From the NCBI GenBank assembly GCA_007126855.1, contig SLAK01000134.1:1-5623 (forward strand): a stretch of DNA of 5,623 nt, given 5' to 3'. The notes beneath the pieces are model-generated. The model searched no databases. It had not been told where the DNA came from and saw nothing but the letters and a program-made list of their open reading frames with translations. The stretch is from Dehalococcoidia bacterium. GTDB taxonomy: Bacteria > Chloroflexota > Dehalococcoidia > Tepidiformales > Tepidiformaceae. Shown here in pieces: positions 1 to 5,342 of this stretch; position 1 is the first letter of the stretch; each line of letters starts with the position of its first letter. The translations under genes and the position numbers were made by a program.

Positions 1-257
1 AGGATCGCGTAGCGGATGTCTTCCGGCACCCCGTGCCGCGCCAGGATCTTGGAGCCCTCTACCGGGTGCAGGTCTTGCGTTGTGTGAATCTCCCAGTCGA
101 AATCATGCAGCAGGCCAACAATGCCCCACCGCTCTTCATCCTCCCGGTAATGCCGCCCGTACGCCTGCATCACGGCTTCGACAGCAATCCCGTGCTTCCG
201 TGTGCGCTCTTCCTGCGAATACTCCAACAGGATTTCCCATGCCTTGTCGCGATGCAT
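1..257 (-). CDS. HD-superfamily hydrolase, N-terminal part (runs off the left edge)
   Basis: Reading leftward from an ATG at 257-255, 85 complete codons are visible before the window ends, so the C-terminus is missing. The product starts MHRDKAWEILLEYSQEERTR. It carries a candidate metal ligand His at residue 22 (RKHGIAVEAV), the HD doublet at residues 51-52 in WGIVGLLHDFDWE, and a following H64-P65...G68 and GVPEDIR segment. This arrangement matches small predicted HD hydrolases of the COG2316 type, a metal-dependent phosphohydrolase fold whose substrate is generally unknown. Members are usually about 180-200 residues, so roughly half is present. The start is well supported: a purine-rich AGGAGAGGG lies 3 to 6 bases upstream, and the frame gives a normal HD N-terminus. 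It reads in the same direction as the membrane protein gene to its right but is separated from it by 97 bases with a candidate promoter, so it need not be cotranscribed. Family assignment is strong; the precise function is unknown. Confidence 0.85.
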   Translation of the reverse strand, partial: MHRDKAWEILLEYSQEERTRKHGIAVEAVMQAYGRHYREDEERWGIVGLLHDFDWEIHTTQDLHPVEGSKILARHGVPEDIRYAI

Positions 258-287
258 TCGCCCTCTCCTGTCGACGGCTCCGGCGCA

Positions 288-293
288 ATTCTA
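288..293 (-). promoter_or_regulatory. Candidate -10 box for the HD hydrolase gene
   Basis: On the minus strand TAGAAT matches TATAAT at five of six positions. It lies 30 bases before the ATG, which predicts a short leader holding the AGGAGAGGG ribosome binding site. No good -35 hexamer is seen at 16-18 bases. An inverted repeat, CCCGA (294-298) and TCGGG (311-315), borders the -10 and spans the expected spacer, so it could be an operator or only a chance hairpin. Confidence 0.4.
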
Positions 294-353
294 CCCGACA
301 CGCCGCCTCTTCGGGTTTATCTGTCTGGCTTTTGTTAGTTGGGCGAACGGCCG

Positions 354-1187
354 TTATATTGGCTTGCCGGTCACGAACATCAGGCCTTTGCTCAGCACCT
401 CGCCGGCAAACACCGCTCCCATCGCGATGTAGAACAGGCCCGTCGCGCTCTGCATCGCGCGGATCCTGGTAGTCGAGAACGCGAGCACCGCCAGGATCAG
501 CGGGAAAATCAACCCCACGCCCACCCGCAGGTAGAACGCCGGGTTCGCGAACAGGCTGGCATCGATCGGGCTCGCCGGCGTCGGCGTCTCCCGCACCGGC
601 AGCGCCAGGTTCACCGCCACCACGAGCGTCTGGAACAGCAGCACGGCTATCGTGATCAGCGCCAGCTCCCGCAGCGGCCAGGCAGGCAAAGCTCCCTCCG
701 TCAGATACCAGTGGCCCCAGACCATGGCGACCGTCACCGCGCCCATCGCCAGCGTCCCCGCCAGCAGCGCCACCAGGATCGCCGGGTAGCCCCAGGTCGG
801 CGGCGCGAACATCCCAGCGAAGGCGACCACCGCTACCACCCCGGCGATAGAAGCCACGATTGCGGCAATCCGCCCCGCCGGATCCCATCCCATGAATGCG
901 CCGAAGGTGTACATCGCGCTCCCCGCGATCACCACGATCAGCGCGTTCTTCGCCGGCCCGAACCAGCCTTCATCGATCCGGTAGCCGTCGACATCTCCTG
1001 TGAGCGAAAGTCCGGTCGCGGTCCAGTAGGTGAGAAACGCAGCCACCGCAACACAGAATGCCATCGTCATCACAAAACCCCGCGTCACCCCGCCGCGCAG
1101 GTCGGCGACGAGCGTGAGCCAGAGGCTGCCGATGGTCATTTGAGCGAGGATGAGCAGGAGCGTATACGGCAGAGCGTCGACGTTCAC
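354..1187 (-). CDS. Eight-helix integral membrane protein of unrecognised family
   Basis: This gene encodes 277 residues, starting from GTG at 1187-1185 and ending in TAA. Long hydrophobic stretches at about 8-28, 38-60, 80-98, 105-126, 134-157, 172-196, 216-238 and 246-268 predict eight transmembrane helices, with no soluble domain and no cleavable signal peptide. Distinctive features are a short polar loop after helix 2 (TGDVDGYRIDEGWFGP), the motif GHWYLTEGALP at 158-168 at the end of helix 5, and a C-terminal helix containing GEVLSKGLMF. His159 is in the only helix-edge HW motif and could be a ligand or a proton-handling residue, but no heme- or metal-binding set of histidines is evident. 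I do not recognise the family; a transporter, a redox-complex anchor subunit or a sensor are all possible. No Shine-Dalgarno precedes the GTG; instead a -10-like TACACT ends 6 bases before it, suggesting a leaderless message. It lies 130 bases downstream of the desulfurase gene on the same strand. Confidence 0.8.
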   Translation of the reverse strand: MNVDALPYTLLLILAQMTIGSLWLTLVADLRGGVTRGFVMTMAFCVAVAAFLTYWTATGLSLTGDVDGYRIDEGWFGPAKNALIVVIAGSAMYTFGAFMGWDPAGRIAAIVASIAGVVAVVAFAGMFAPPTWGYPAILVALLAGTLAMGAVTVAMVWGHWYLTEGALPAWPLRELALITIAVLLFQTLVVAVNLALPVRETPTPASPIDASLFANPAFYLRVGVGLIFPLILAVLAFSTTRIRAMQSATGLFYIAMGAVFAGEVLSKGLMFVTGKPI

Positions 1188-1193
1188 AGATTG

Positions 1194-1222
1194 AGTGTAT
1201 TGGGAACCGCCCTAGTGGTCAG
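1194..1222 (-). promoter_or_regulatory. Candidate leaderless promoter of the membrane protein gene
   Basis: On the minus strand CTGACC (1222-1217, four of six with TTGACA) is followed after exactly 17 bases by TACACT (1199-1194, four of six with TATAAT, keeping TA...T). Only six bases separate the -10 from the GTG start, so transcription should begin at or next to the start codon. The absence of any purine-rich ribosome binding site agrees with this. Confidence 0.55.
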
Positions 1223-1274
1223 GCGTCCGGTGGAGAGCCCTTTCCCCTGTGCCACCCGGTCAAACTGACTCGGT

Positions 1275-1301
1275 GGCAGCCACGCCTCTAACGAGGCTGC
1301 C
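1275..1301 (-). terminator. Hairpin after the desulfurase gene, possible terminator
   Basis: GGCAGCC (1275-1281) and GGCTGCC (1295-1301) form a 7-bp GC-rich stem with a 13-base loop, starting 17 bases after the desulfurase stop codon. An alternative inner pairing of GCCTC with GAGGC is also possible. The run after the stem in the direction of the minus strand has only a short TTT, so if this terminates, it is not a classical U-tract terminator. A second, weaker pairing (GGTGG with CCACC) lies at about 1230-1256. Confidence 0.35.
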
Positions 1302-1317
1302 GCATTGACACGGCCAT

Positions 1318-2499
1318 CTACGAAGCGCTGCGCGCTGCGAGGTGCTCCCGAGTCGACTCCACCTCCGCCGGGAGCACCCGTAATACTGTGTCAATGTCTT
1401 CGTCCGTCGTGTTTTCCCCCAGGCTGAAGCGCAGGCTCCCCACCGCCTGCCGGATCGGCACCCCCATCGCAAGCAGCACGTGCGATGGCTCCCACGTCGA
1501 GTTCGAACACGCGCTCCCGGAGCTCGCCGCGATCTCGTGCTGGTCCAGCCGCTCCAGCAAAACGTCGCTCTCCACTCCGTCGAACGAAATGTTCAGGTTG
1601 TTCGGCAGGCAGTTCACCTGGCAGCCGTTCGTCCGGGAGCCCGGCACCGTCGCGAGAATCCCGTCCCGCAACCGGTCCCGCAGGGCCCGCACCCGTGCCC
1701 CACGCTCGGCGATGCCCTGGTTTGCCAGCTCCAGTGCCGCGGCCGTGCCAATCGCTCCCGCCACGTTTTCCGTTCCCGCCCGCTTCTGCATCTCCTGGCC
1801 GCCGCCGCTGATCAGCGGCCGGAAGGGCGTCGCGCGGCGCAGGTAGAGTACGCCGTTGCCCTTCGGCCCGCCAAACTTGTGTCCCGAAAGACTGAGCGCA
1901 TCAACGCCAAGTGCGTTCACGTCCAGCGGTACCCAGCCGGGCGCCTGCACCGCGTCGGTATGCAGCATCACCCGCCGCCCGTGCTCGCGCGCGGACGCGC
2001 GGATCACCTCTGCGATGTCCTCGATCGGTTGAATCGTGCCGACCTCGTTGTTCGCGAGCATCACGCTCGCCAGCACCGTGTCCGGCCTGAGCGCCTCGCG
2101 GAACTCCTCCACGGAAACGCGCCCGCTCGAGTCGCAGCCAAGGTAGCTCACATCGAAGCCCAGTTCCTCCAGGTATTGCGCCGAGTGCAGCCCCCCATGA
2201 TGCTCGATTGCCGTCGTGATCACGTGGGCCCCCGCCCCCGCGCGCCGCATCGCATAGGCAATCCCGCACAACGCCGCGTTGATGCTCTCCGTCCCCCCGC
2301 TCGTGAACAGCACTTCCGACGGCCTGGCGCCGATACAACCCGCCACCGTTGTCCGGGCGCCGTCGATCGCCTGCTGCGCCTCCCGGCCGGCACGGTACAG
2401 CCCGCTCGGGTTGCCGAAGTGCTCCTCCAGGTACGGCAGCATCGCTTCCAGCGCAGCCCGGCGCAGTGGTGTCGTCGCCGCATGATCGAGATAAATCAT
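1318..2499 (-). CDS. Cysteine desulfurase, NifS/IscS-like (class V aminotransferase fold)
   Basis: The 393-residue product removes sulfur from L-cysteine, giving alanine and an enzyme persulfide, with pyridoxal phosphate as cofactor; it acts in the cytoplasm and feeds Fe-S cluster or thio-tRNA synthesis. Visible landmarks in order: N-terminal YLDHAATTP (3-11), SGGTESIN (67-74) for phosphate binding, the His in AIEHHGG (about 100), ANNEVGTIQP (149-158), HTDAVQ (180-185) contacting the cofactor, SGHKFGGPKG (205-214) with the Schiff-base Lys208, RAGTENV (240-246), and the catalytic loop SSGSACSNSTWEPSH (326-340) with Cys331. The length and the ACSN...EPSHVL loop place it in the IscS/NifS group I rather than the SufS group. 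The ATG at 2499-2497 gives the standard N-terminus without extension. There is no Shine-Dalgarno; an extended -10 lies 9 bases upstream. No iscU, iscR, mnmA or thiI-like partner is visible next to it, so whether it is iscS, nifS or a tRNA-thiolation desulfurase cannot be decided here. Confidence 0.96.
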   Translation of the reverse strand: MIYLDHAATTPLRRAALEAMLPYLEEHFGNPSGLYRAGREAQQAIDGARTTVAGCIGARPSEVLFTSGGTESINAALCGIAYAMRRAGAGAHVITTAIEHHGGLHSAQYLEELGFDVSYLGCDSSGRVSVEEFREALRPDTVLASVMLANNEVGTIQPIEDIAEVIRASAREHGRRVMLHTDAVQAPGWVPLDVNALGVDALSLSGHKFGGPKGNGVLYLRRATPFRPLISGGGQEMQKRAGTENVAGAIGTAAALELANQGIAERGARVRALRDRLRDGILATVPGSRTNGCQVNCLPNNLNISFDGVESDVLLERLDQHEIAASSGSACSNSTWEPSHVLLAMGVPIRQAVGSLRFSLGENTTDEDIDTVLRVLPAEVESTREHLAARSAS

Positions 2500-2508
2500 C
2501 CGCGAACG

Positions 2509-2517
2509 AGCATAACA
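2509..2517 (-). promoter_or_regulatory. Extended -10 of the cysteine desulfurase gene
   Basis: On the minus strand the nonamer TGTTATGCT has the TGN extension followed by TATGCT. No convincing -35 is found at 16-19 bases, as expected for an extended -10 promoter. The box ends 9 bases before the ATG, so the predicted leader is only a few bases and no ribosome binding site fits. It lies back to back with the promoter of the MaoC-like operon. Confidence 0.5.
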
Positions 2518-2537
2518 CCACCGGGCGCACCCATCCG

Positions 2538-2566
2538 TTGAGGGAAACTCGCCGAGCGCGTAGGCT
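2538..2566 (+). promoter_or_regulatory. Promoter of the MaoC-like operon, leaderless type
   Basis: TTGAGG (2538-2543) and TAGGCT (2561-2566) are separated by exactly 17 bases, the best sigma70-type spacing. The -10 ends 7 bases before the GTG at 2574, which would place the transcription start at or beside the start codon. No Shine-Dalgarno precedes the GTG. Confidence 0.6.
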
Positions 2567-2573
2567 CTGAGCC

Positions 2574-3044
2574 GTGGTCGAAGAGTCCCTGCTTACAGAA
2601 GACGTCCGCGCACACATCGGCAAGACTGCTGATCGCGGGCTCGCCCGGGTCACCCCTCAGGCGCTGCTCCGCGCGTCCGAAACCTATTTCGGAGCACCCT
2701 GGGAGCCGGCCCCCGCCCACGGCGAACCGGTGCCTGGCATTGTTGTCGCAGCGCTCGAAACCGAAAGCTTCGGGCTCGAAATGCCCAGCGTCATGCCCAA
2801 CAGCCTGCTCATCTCCAACGAATGGCAGTTCGAGCGCCAGCTTCGCATGGGCGAAGAGCTCGAAGTCCAGGCGCGCCTCGCCGATATCTCCGAACGCTTT
2901 GGTGGCCGCTTCGGCTACAGCCTCTACTTCCGTTCCGAGGTCGAATTCCGCGAACCCGGCACCGACACAGTCGTCGCCCGCAGCTCCCAGACGATGATGC
3001 AGTACGACGCCGCCAGCGCGGCCGGCGGAGGAGACGAAGAATGA
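2574..3044 (+). CDS. MaoC/FAS1-like dehydratase, N-terminal-type hotdog subunit
   Basis: The 156-residue protein resembles the N-terminal hotdog half of two-domain or heterodimeric MaoC-like enoyl-CoA hydratases (PF13452-like). The recognisable core is the strand pattern NEWQFERQLRMGEELEV (82-98), then RFGGRFGYSLYFRSEVEFR (108-126) and TVVARSSQTMMQY (132-144). The first 60 residues are the more divergent substrate-side part, with a proline-rich stretch (APWEPAPAHGEPVPG). In such heterodimers this subunit normally does not carry the catalytic dyad but shapes the acyl-CoA tunnel. The tail after about 145 is short, acidic and probably disordered. The GTG start at 2574 is chosen because the promoter -10 ends 7 bases earlier and the frame has no better upstream start. 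Its stop overlaps the next gene by four bases (ATGA), so the two subunits should be translationally coupled. The pairing with the next gene makes the family call stronger than the sequence alone. Confidence 0.8.
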   Translation: MVEESLLTEDVRAHIGKTADRGLARVTPQALLRASETYFGAPWEPAPAHGEPVPGIVVAALETESFGLEMPSVMPNSLLISNEWQFERQLRMGEELEVQARLADISERFGGRFGYSLYFRSEVEFREPGTDTVVARSSQTMMQYDAASAAGGGDEE

Positions 3045-3457
3045 GCGTCGACCCCGCAACCCTCCAGGAGGGCGTCGAACTGCCACCGCTCGAAGTCGCC
3101 CCCGGCCTGGGCCAGGTCATCCGCTATTGCGGCATGGCATGGGCCTTCCCGCCCTTCTTCTACGATGCCGAAGCCGCCCGCGCCATGGGCATGCCAGGGA
3201 CCATCGTCCCCGGGCCACTCAAGCTCGGCATCGTCTACCGCGCTGTCCACGAATGGCTCGGCGACGCCGGCTGGATACGCCAGGTACGCACCGCCCACCG
3301 CCGTCCCGACCGCACCGGCCGCCCCATCACCGTCGTCGGCCAGGTCGCCCGTGTCTACGAAGAAGACGGGGCCCGCCGCGCCGACCTCGAGCTCCTCATC
3401 ATCAACGAAGAACAGCAGCCCTCCGTCCGAGCGTTCGCTGTCGTCGAATTCTTCTAG
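3041..3457 (+). CDS. MaoC-like C-terminal-type hotdog subunit lacking the catalytic dyad
   Basis: This gene encodes 138 residues beginning MSVDPATLQEGVELPP. The start at 3041 is fixed by a strong GGAGGAG at 3027-3033, 7 bases upstream, and by the ATGA overlap with the previous gene; a longer open frame to 2822 is only an extension with no coding sense. The protein has the expected layout of the second hotdog in MaoC pairs: VIRYCGMAW (26-34), then YDAEAARAMGMPGTIVPGP (41-59), and a final strand VRAFAVVEF. Active members have D-F-N-P-x-H-x-D with catalytic Asp and His. Here the aligned segment reads AFPPFFYD (35-42), so the Asp is Ala35 and the His is Phe40, while the last Asp (42) is kept. By family knowledge such a protein should not hydrate a trans-enoyl-CoA by the usual mechanism. 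It may be a thioester-binding, structural or differently acting partner of the first subunit. Confidence 0.8.
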   Translation: MSVDPATLQEGVELPPLEVAPGLGQVIRYCGMAWAFPPFFYDAEAARAMGMPGTIVPGPLKLGIVYRAVHEWLGDAGWIRQVRTAHRRPDRTGRPITVVGQVARVYEEDGARRADLELLIINEEQQPSVRAFAVVEFF

Positions 3458-3466
3458 ATCCGCCGA

Positions 3467-3496
3467 TTGGCAGCTTCTCTCAGAGCTGAGTACACT
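3467..3496 (+). promoter_or_regulatory. Promoter of the esterase gene with an inverted repeat in its spacer
   Basis: TTGGCA (3467-3472, five of six) and TACACT (3491-3496) are 18 bases apart, a good sigma70-like match. The expected start near 3503 leaves a leader of about 25 bases with a GGAG at 3517-3520, so unlike its neighbours this gene is not predicted to be leaderless. The spacer contains CTCAG (3479-3483) and CTGAG (3486-3490), an inverted repeat abutting the -10 that could bind a regulator. Confidence 0.6.
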
Positions 3497-3527
3497 CCGG
3501 CGCAGCCCCTGATGTCGGAGTACTGCT

Positions 3528-4469
3528 GTGGACCCACAGGTAGATGCCCTTCTCAAGTCAATGGCCGAACAGGCAGAAGCCGCGGGCATTCCCCCTCTGT
3601 GGGAATTGCCCGCGGACGTCGCCCGTCAGAACGCTGAGCTCAGCTTCCAGGCTTTCAATCAGCCCATGCCCGAATCTGTCCGCGTCGAAGATCGCCAGAT
3701 CCCTGGCCCGGCCGGAAATATCCCCATCAAGGTTTTCACGCCGCAGGGCGAAAACCAGATGTTCCCCCTGCTTATCTACTTCCATGGCGGCGGCTGGGTG
3801 ATCGGCAGCCCGGAAACCCACGCCAAACTCTGCGCCGAACTCGCCGAAGGCGCCCAGGTCGTCGTCGTCAGCGTCGGCTATCGCCTCGCACCCGAGCATC
3901 CCGCCCCTGCAGCCCTGGATGATTGCATCGCGGCCGTCCGCTGGTGCCTGGAACACGCCACCGATCTCAACGCCACCACCGACCACTTTGCGGTTGGCGG
4001 CGATTCCGCCGGCGCCAACCTTGTCGCCGCCGCCTGCCTCCGCCTTCGCGACGACGGCGGCCCCCTGCCCAGCTTCCAGTTGCTGTTTTACGGCGCCTAT
4101 CACTACGACCTCGACACCGAGTCCGCCCACGAGCACGGGGAAGGCAAGATCCTCGACCGCCGCGCCATGCAGTGGTTCTGGGAACACTACCTCTCCGGCG
4201 GCGCCAACCCGAAGGACCCCTACATCGCGCCGCTCCATGGCAACCTCAAGGGCCTGCCGCCCGCGCGGCTCATCGTCGGCACCATCGACCCGCTGCTCGA
4301 CGACAGCCGGCTCTTCACCGAAAAGCTCGAAGCCGCCGATGTCCCGGTTGTCCTCAGCGAATACCCCGACCAGCCACATCTCTTCCTCCAGTGCTCCGCC
4401 ATCCTCGATGCCGGCCGCCGCGGCGTCATTGAAGCCTGCATGGCCCTGCGCGAAGCCCTGCGAGCCTGA
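3528..4469 (+). CDS. Alpha/beta hydrolase of the hormone-sensitive lipase (HSL) family
   Basis: The 313-residue cytoplasmic carboxylesterase/lipase-type enzyme hydrolyses acyl or aryl esters; the physiological substrate is unknown. It shows the full HSL (family IV) signature: oxyanion-hole HGGG at 86-89 in IYFHGGGWVIGSP, YRLAPEHP at 118-125, the nucleophile elbow GGDSAGANL at 157-165 with Ser160, Asp254 in GTIDPLLDD, and His284 in DQPHLFL, so Ser160-Asp254-His284 is the probable triad. The N-terminal cap, about the first 50 residues, is helical and variable as usual. Length matches the family (about 300-320). Start is GTG at 3528 with GGAG 7 bases upstream. It follows the MaoC-like pair by 70 bases on the same strand but has its own promoter, so partial cotranscription is possible. 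It converges with the Yip1 gene across a shared palindrome. No signal peptide is seen. Confidence 0.95.
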   Translation: MDPQVDALLKSMAEQAEAAGIPPLWELPADVARQNAELSFQAFNQPMPESVRVEDRQIPGPAGNIPIKVFTPQGENQMFPLLIYFHGGGWVIGSPETHAKLCAELAEGAQVVVVSVGYRLAPEHPAPAALDDCIAAVRWCLEHATDLNATTDHFAVGGDSAGANLVAAACLRLRDDGGPLPSFQLLFYGAYHYDLDTESAHEHGEGKILDRRAMQWFWEHYLSGGANPKDPYIAPLHGNLKGLPPARLIVGTIDPLLDDSRLFTEKLEAADVPVVLSEYPDQPHLFLQCSAILDAGRRGVIEACMALREALRA

Positions 4470-4499
4470 GCCCCCGGCGTTCTCCCCCCGGAACAGCAA

Positions 4500-4529
4500 G
4501 AAGCGGCAGCTCGATCGAGCTGCCGCTTC
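4500..4529. terminator. Perfect palindrome between convergent genes, bidirectional terminator
   Basis: Bases 4500-4529 are a perfect 30-base palindrome: 13-bp GC-rich arms (GAAGCGGCAGCTC with its complement) around a GATC loop. It lies 30 bases after the esterase stop codon and 22 bases beyond the Yip1 stop codon, between two convergent genes. T-richness after the stem is modest on the plus strand (TTCGTTCGTCCTTG) and weak on the minus strand, so it may act in both directions or with help. Confidence 0.7.
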
Positions 4530-4551
4530 GTTCGTCCTTGCGAAAGGATGA

Positions 4552-5154
4552 CTACGATACGTCGAGGAGAATGCCGAATGTGCCGGCGCCGATCGGCGCG
4601 TCTCCCGCACTGTGCTGAAGAGCGATGACGCCAAGCACCAGCACCATCACAGCAAAACCGATGACGGTCGCGATGACCACCTGGTTCGACTCCGCGTTTG
4701 TGGCTGCCTGCACCGCGTAGATCATCGACACCAGCAGGATGGCCAGCGGCGCAAGCGCGAACAGCGGCCAGACCACCGGGATGAACATCAGCACGCAGAT
4801 GGCAAAGGGCAGCGATGCGTACCCCATGGTCCGCAGCAGCGATTGCACGTCCGCCGTGACCTTGAACATCTGTGCGAGCACCACGTAGATCACCAGTGCC
4901 GCCACCACATACATCACAGCGAAGAAGATCGAGCCCAGGAGGAAGTTATTCACCCAGACAGCGTCAAGTTCGAAAAAGGTCATGGGCACGACGGTCCAGT
5001 AAAGGGCGCCGCCCAGCCCTGCCAGGAATGAACTCACCACCAGCACAATCAGCGCCGGGATAAGCTCCTGCTGGTCATCTCGTACTTCGTCGAACACGCT
5101 CGTGTCGATCCGAGCGAGCCGAACTAGGCGGTTGACGATTGCGTTCGGGTCCAT
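4552..5154 (-). CDS. Yip1-domain multi-pass membrane protein
   Basis: The 200-residue protein begins at ATG 5154-5152, with AGGAG at 5164-5160 five bases upstream, so the start is well supported. The N-terminal 30 residues are polar and amphipathic (NRLVRLARIDTSVFDEVRDD), followed by about five hydrophobic helices at roughly 31-57, 70-95, 108-128, 129-148 and 159-180. A polar segment around 95-107 (MFKVTADVQSLLRTMGYASLP) is typical of the Yip1 domain (PF04893), where the LLR..GYASLP part is a recurring feature. Bacterial Yip1 proteins sit in the cytoplasmic membrane; their role is not established and may involve membrane organisation. It is transcribed away from rsmG, from a 188-base gap with its own promoter, and ends near the shared palindromic terminator. 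Confidence 0.85.
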   Translation of the reverse strand: MDPNAIVNRLVRLARIDTSVFDEVRDDQQELIPALIVLVVSSFLAGLGGALYWTVVPMTFFELDAVWVNNFLLGSIFFAVMYVVAALVIYVVLAQMFKVTADVQSLLRTMGYASLPFAICVLMFIPVVWPLFALAPLAILLVSMIYAVQAATNAESNQVVIATVIGFAVMVLVLGVIALQHSAGDAPIGAGTFGILLDVS

Positions 5155-5221
5155 ACGTACTCCTGCCGTTTCTCCTGAACTGCGCTAACCGGGGAAGGGA
5201 TCAGTAAAGCCCTTGCCGCCA

Positions 5222-5229
5222 CTCGCGAG
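5222..5229. repeat. CTCGCGAG palindrome at the Yip1 promoter start site
   Basis: An 8-base perfect palindrome immediately follows the -10 on the minus strand, covering the predicted transcription start. Its position suits an operator or an initiation-region hairpin, but it is short enough to be chance in GC-rich DNA. Confidence 0.3.
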
Positions 5230-5260
5230 ACTATAGCACACATTCGCAATGGGCGCTCAA
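5230..5260 (-). promoter_or_regulatory. Promoter of the Yip1-family gene
   Basis: On the minus strand TATAGT (5235-5230) is preceded by TGC, giving an extended -10 (TGCTATAGT). A partial -35, TTGAGC (5260-5255), lies 19 bases further, which is long. The predicted leader to the ATG at 5154 is about 70 bases and contains two AGGAG copies, the one at 5160-5164 being the used one. Confidence 0.5.
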
Positions 5261-5342
5261 ATGCCTATGCGTCTCAGCAATTTAACACTGCCTTTACAGC
5301 CCCCTGATGAGTGGCTTTCCATCAATCAAGAGACTGTGCCCC

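Noticed and set aside
339..1268. Long plus-strand frame opposite the membrane protein gene
   Set aside because: Its product is rich in Arg, His and Gln without domain character, and it is explained as the shadow of the eight-helix protein on the other strand.
1480..2541. Long plus-strand frame opposite the desulfurase
   Set aside because: The other strand encodes a complete desulfurase with every catalytic motif; this frame shows no recognisable motif.
2822..3457. A 211-residue reading of the second MaoC-like gene starting at 2822
   Set aside because: The first 73 residues are Arg- and Pro-rich antiframe sequence inside the previous gene, whereas 3041 has GGAGGAG and the ATGA overlap.
3558..4634. 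Long minus-strand frame opposite the esterase
   Set aside because: It has low-complexity Gly/Ala/Val composition and overlaps both the esterase and the Yip1 gene end; the esterase triad on the plus strand is decisive.
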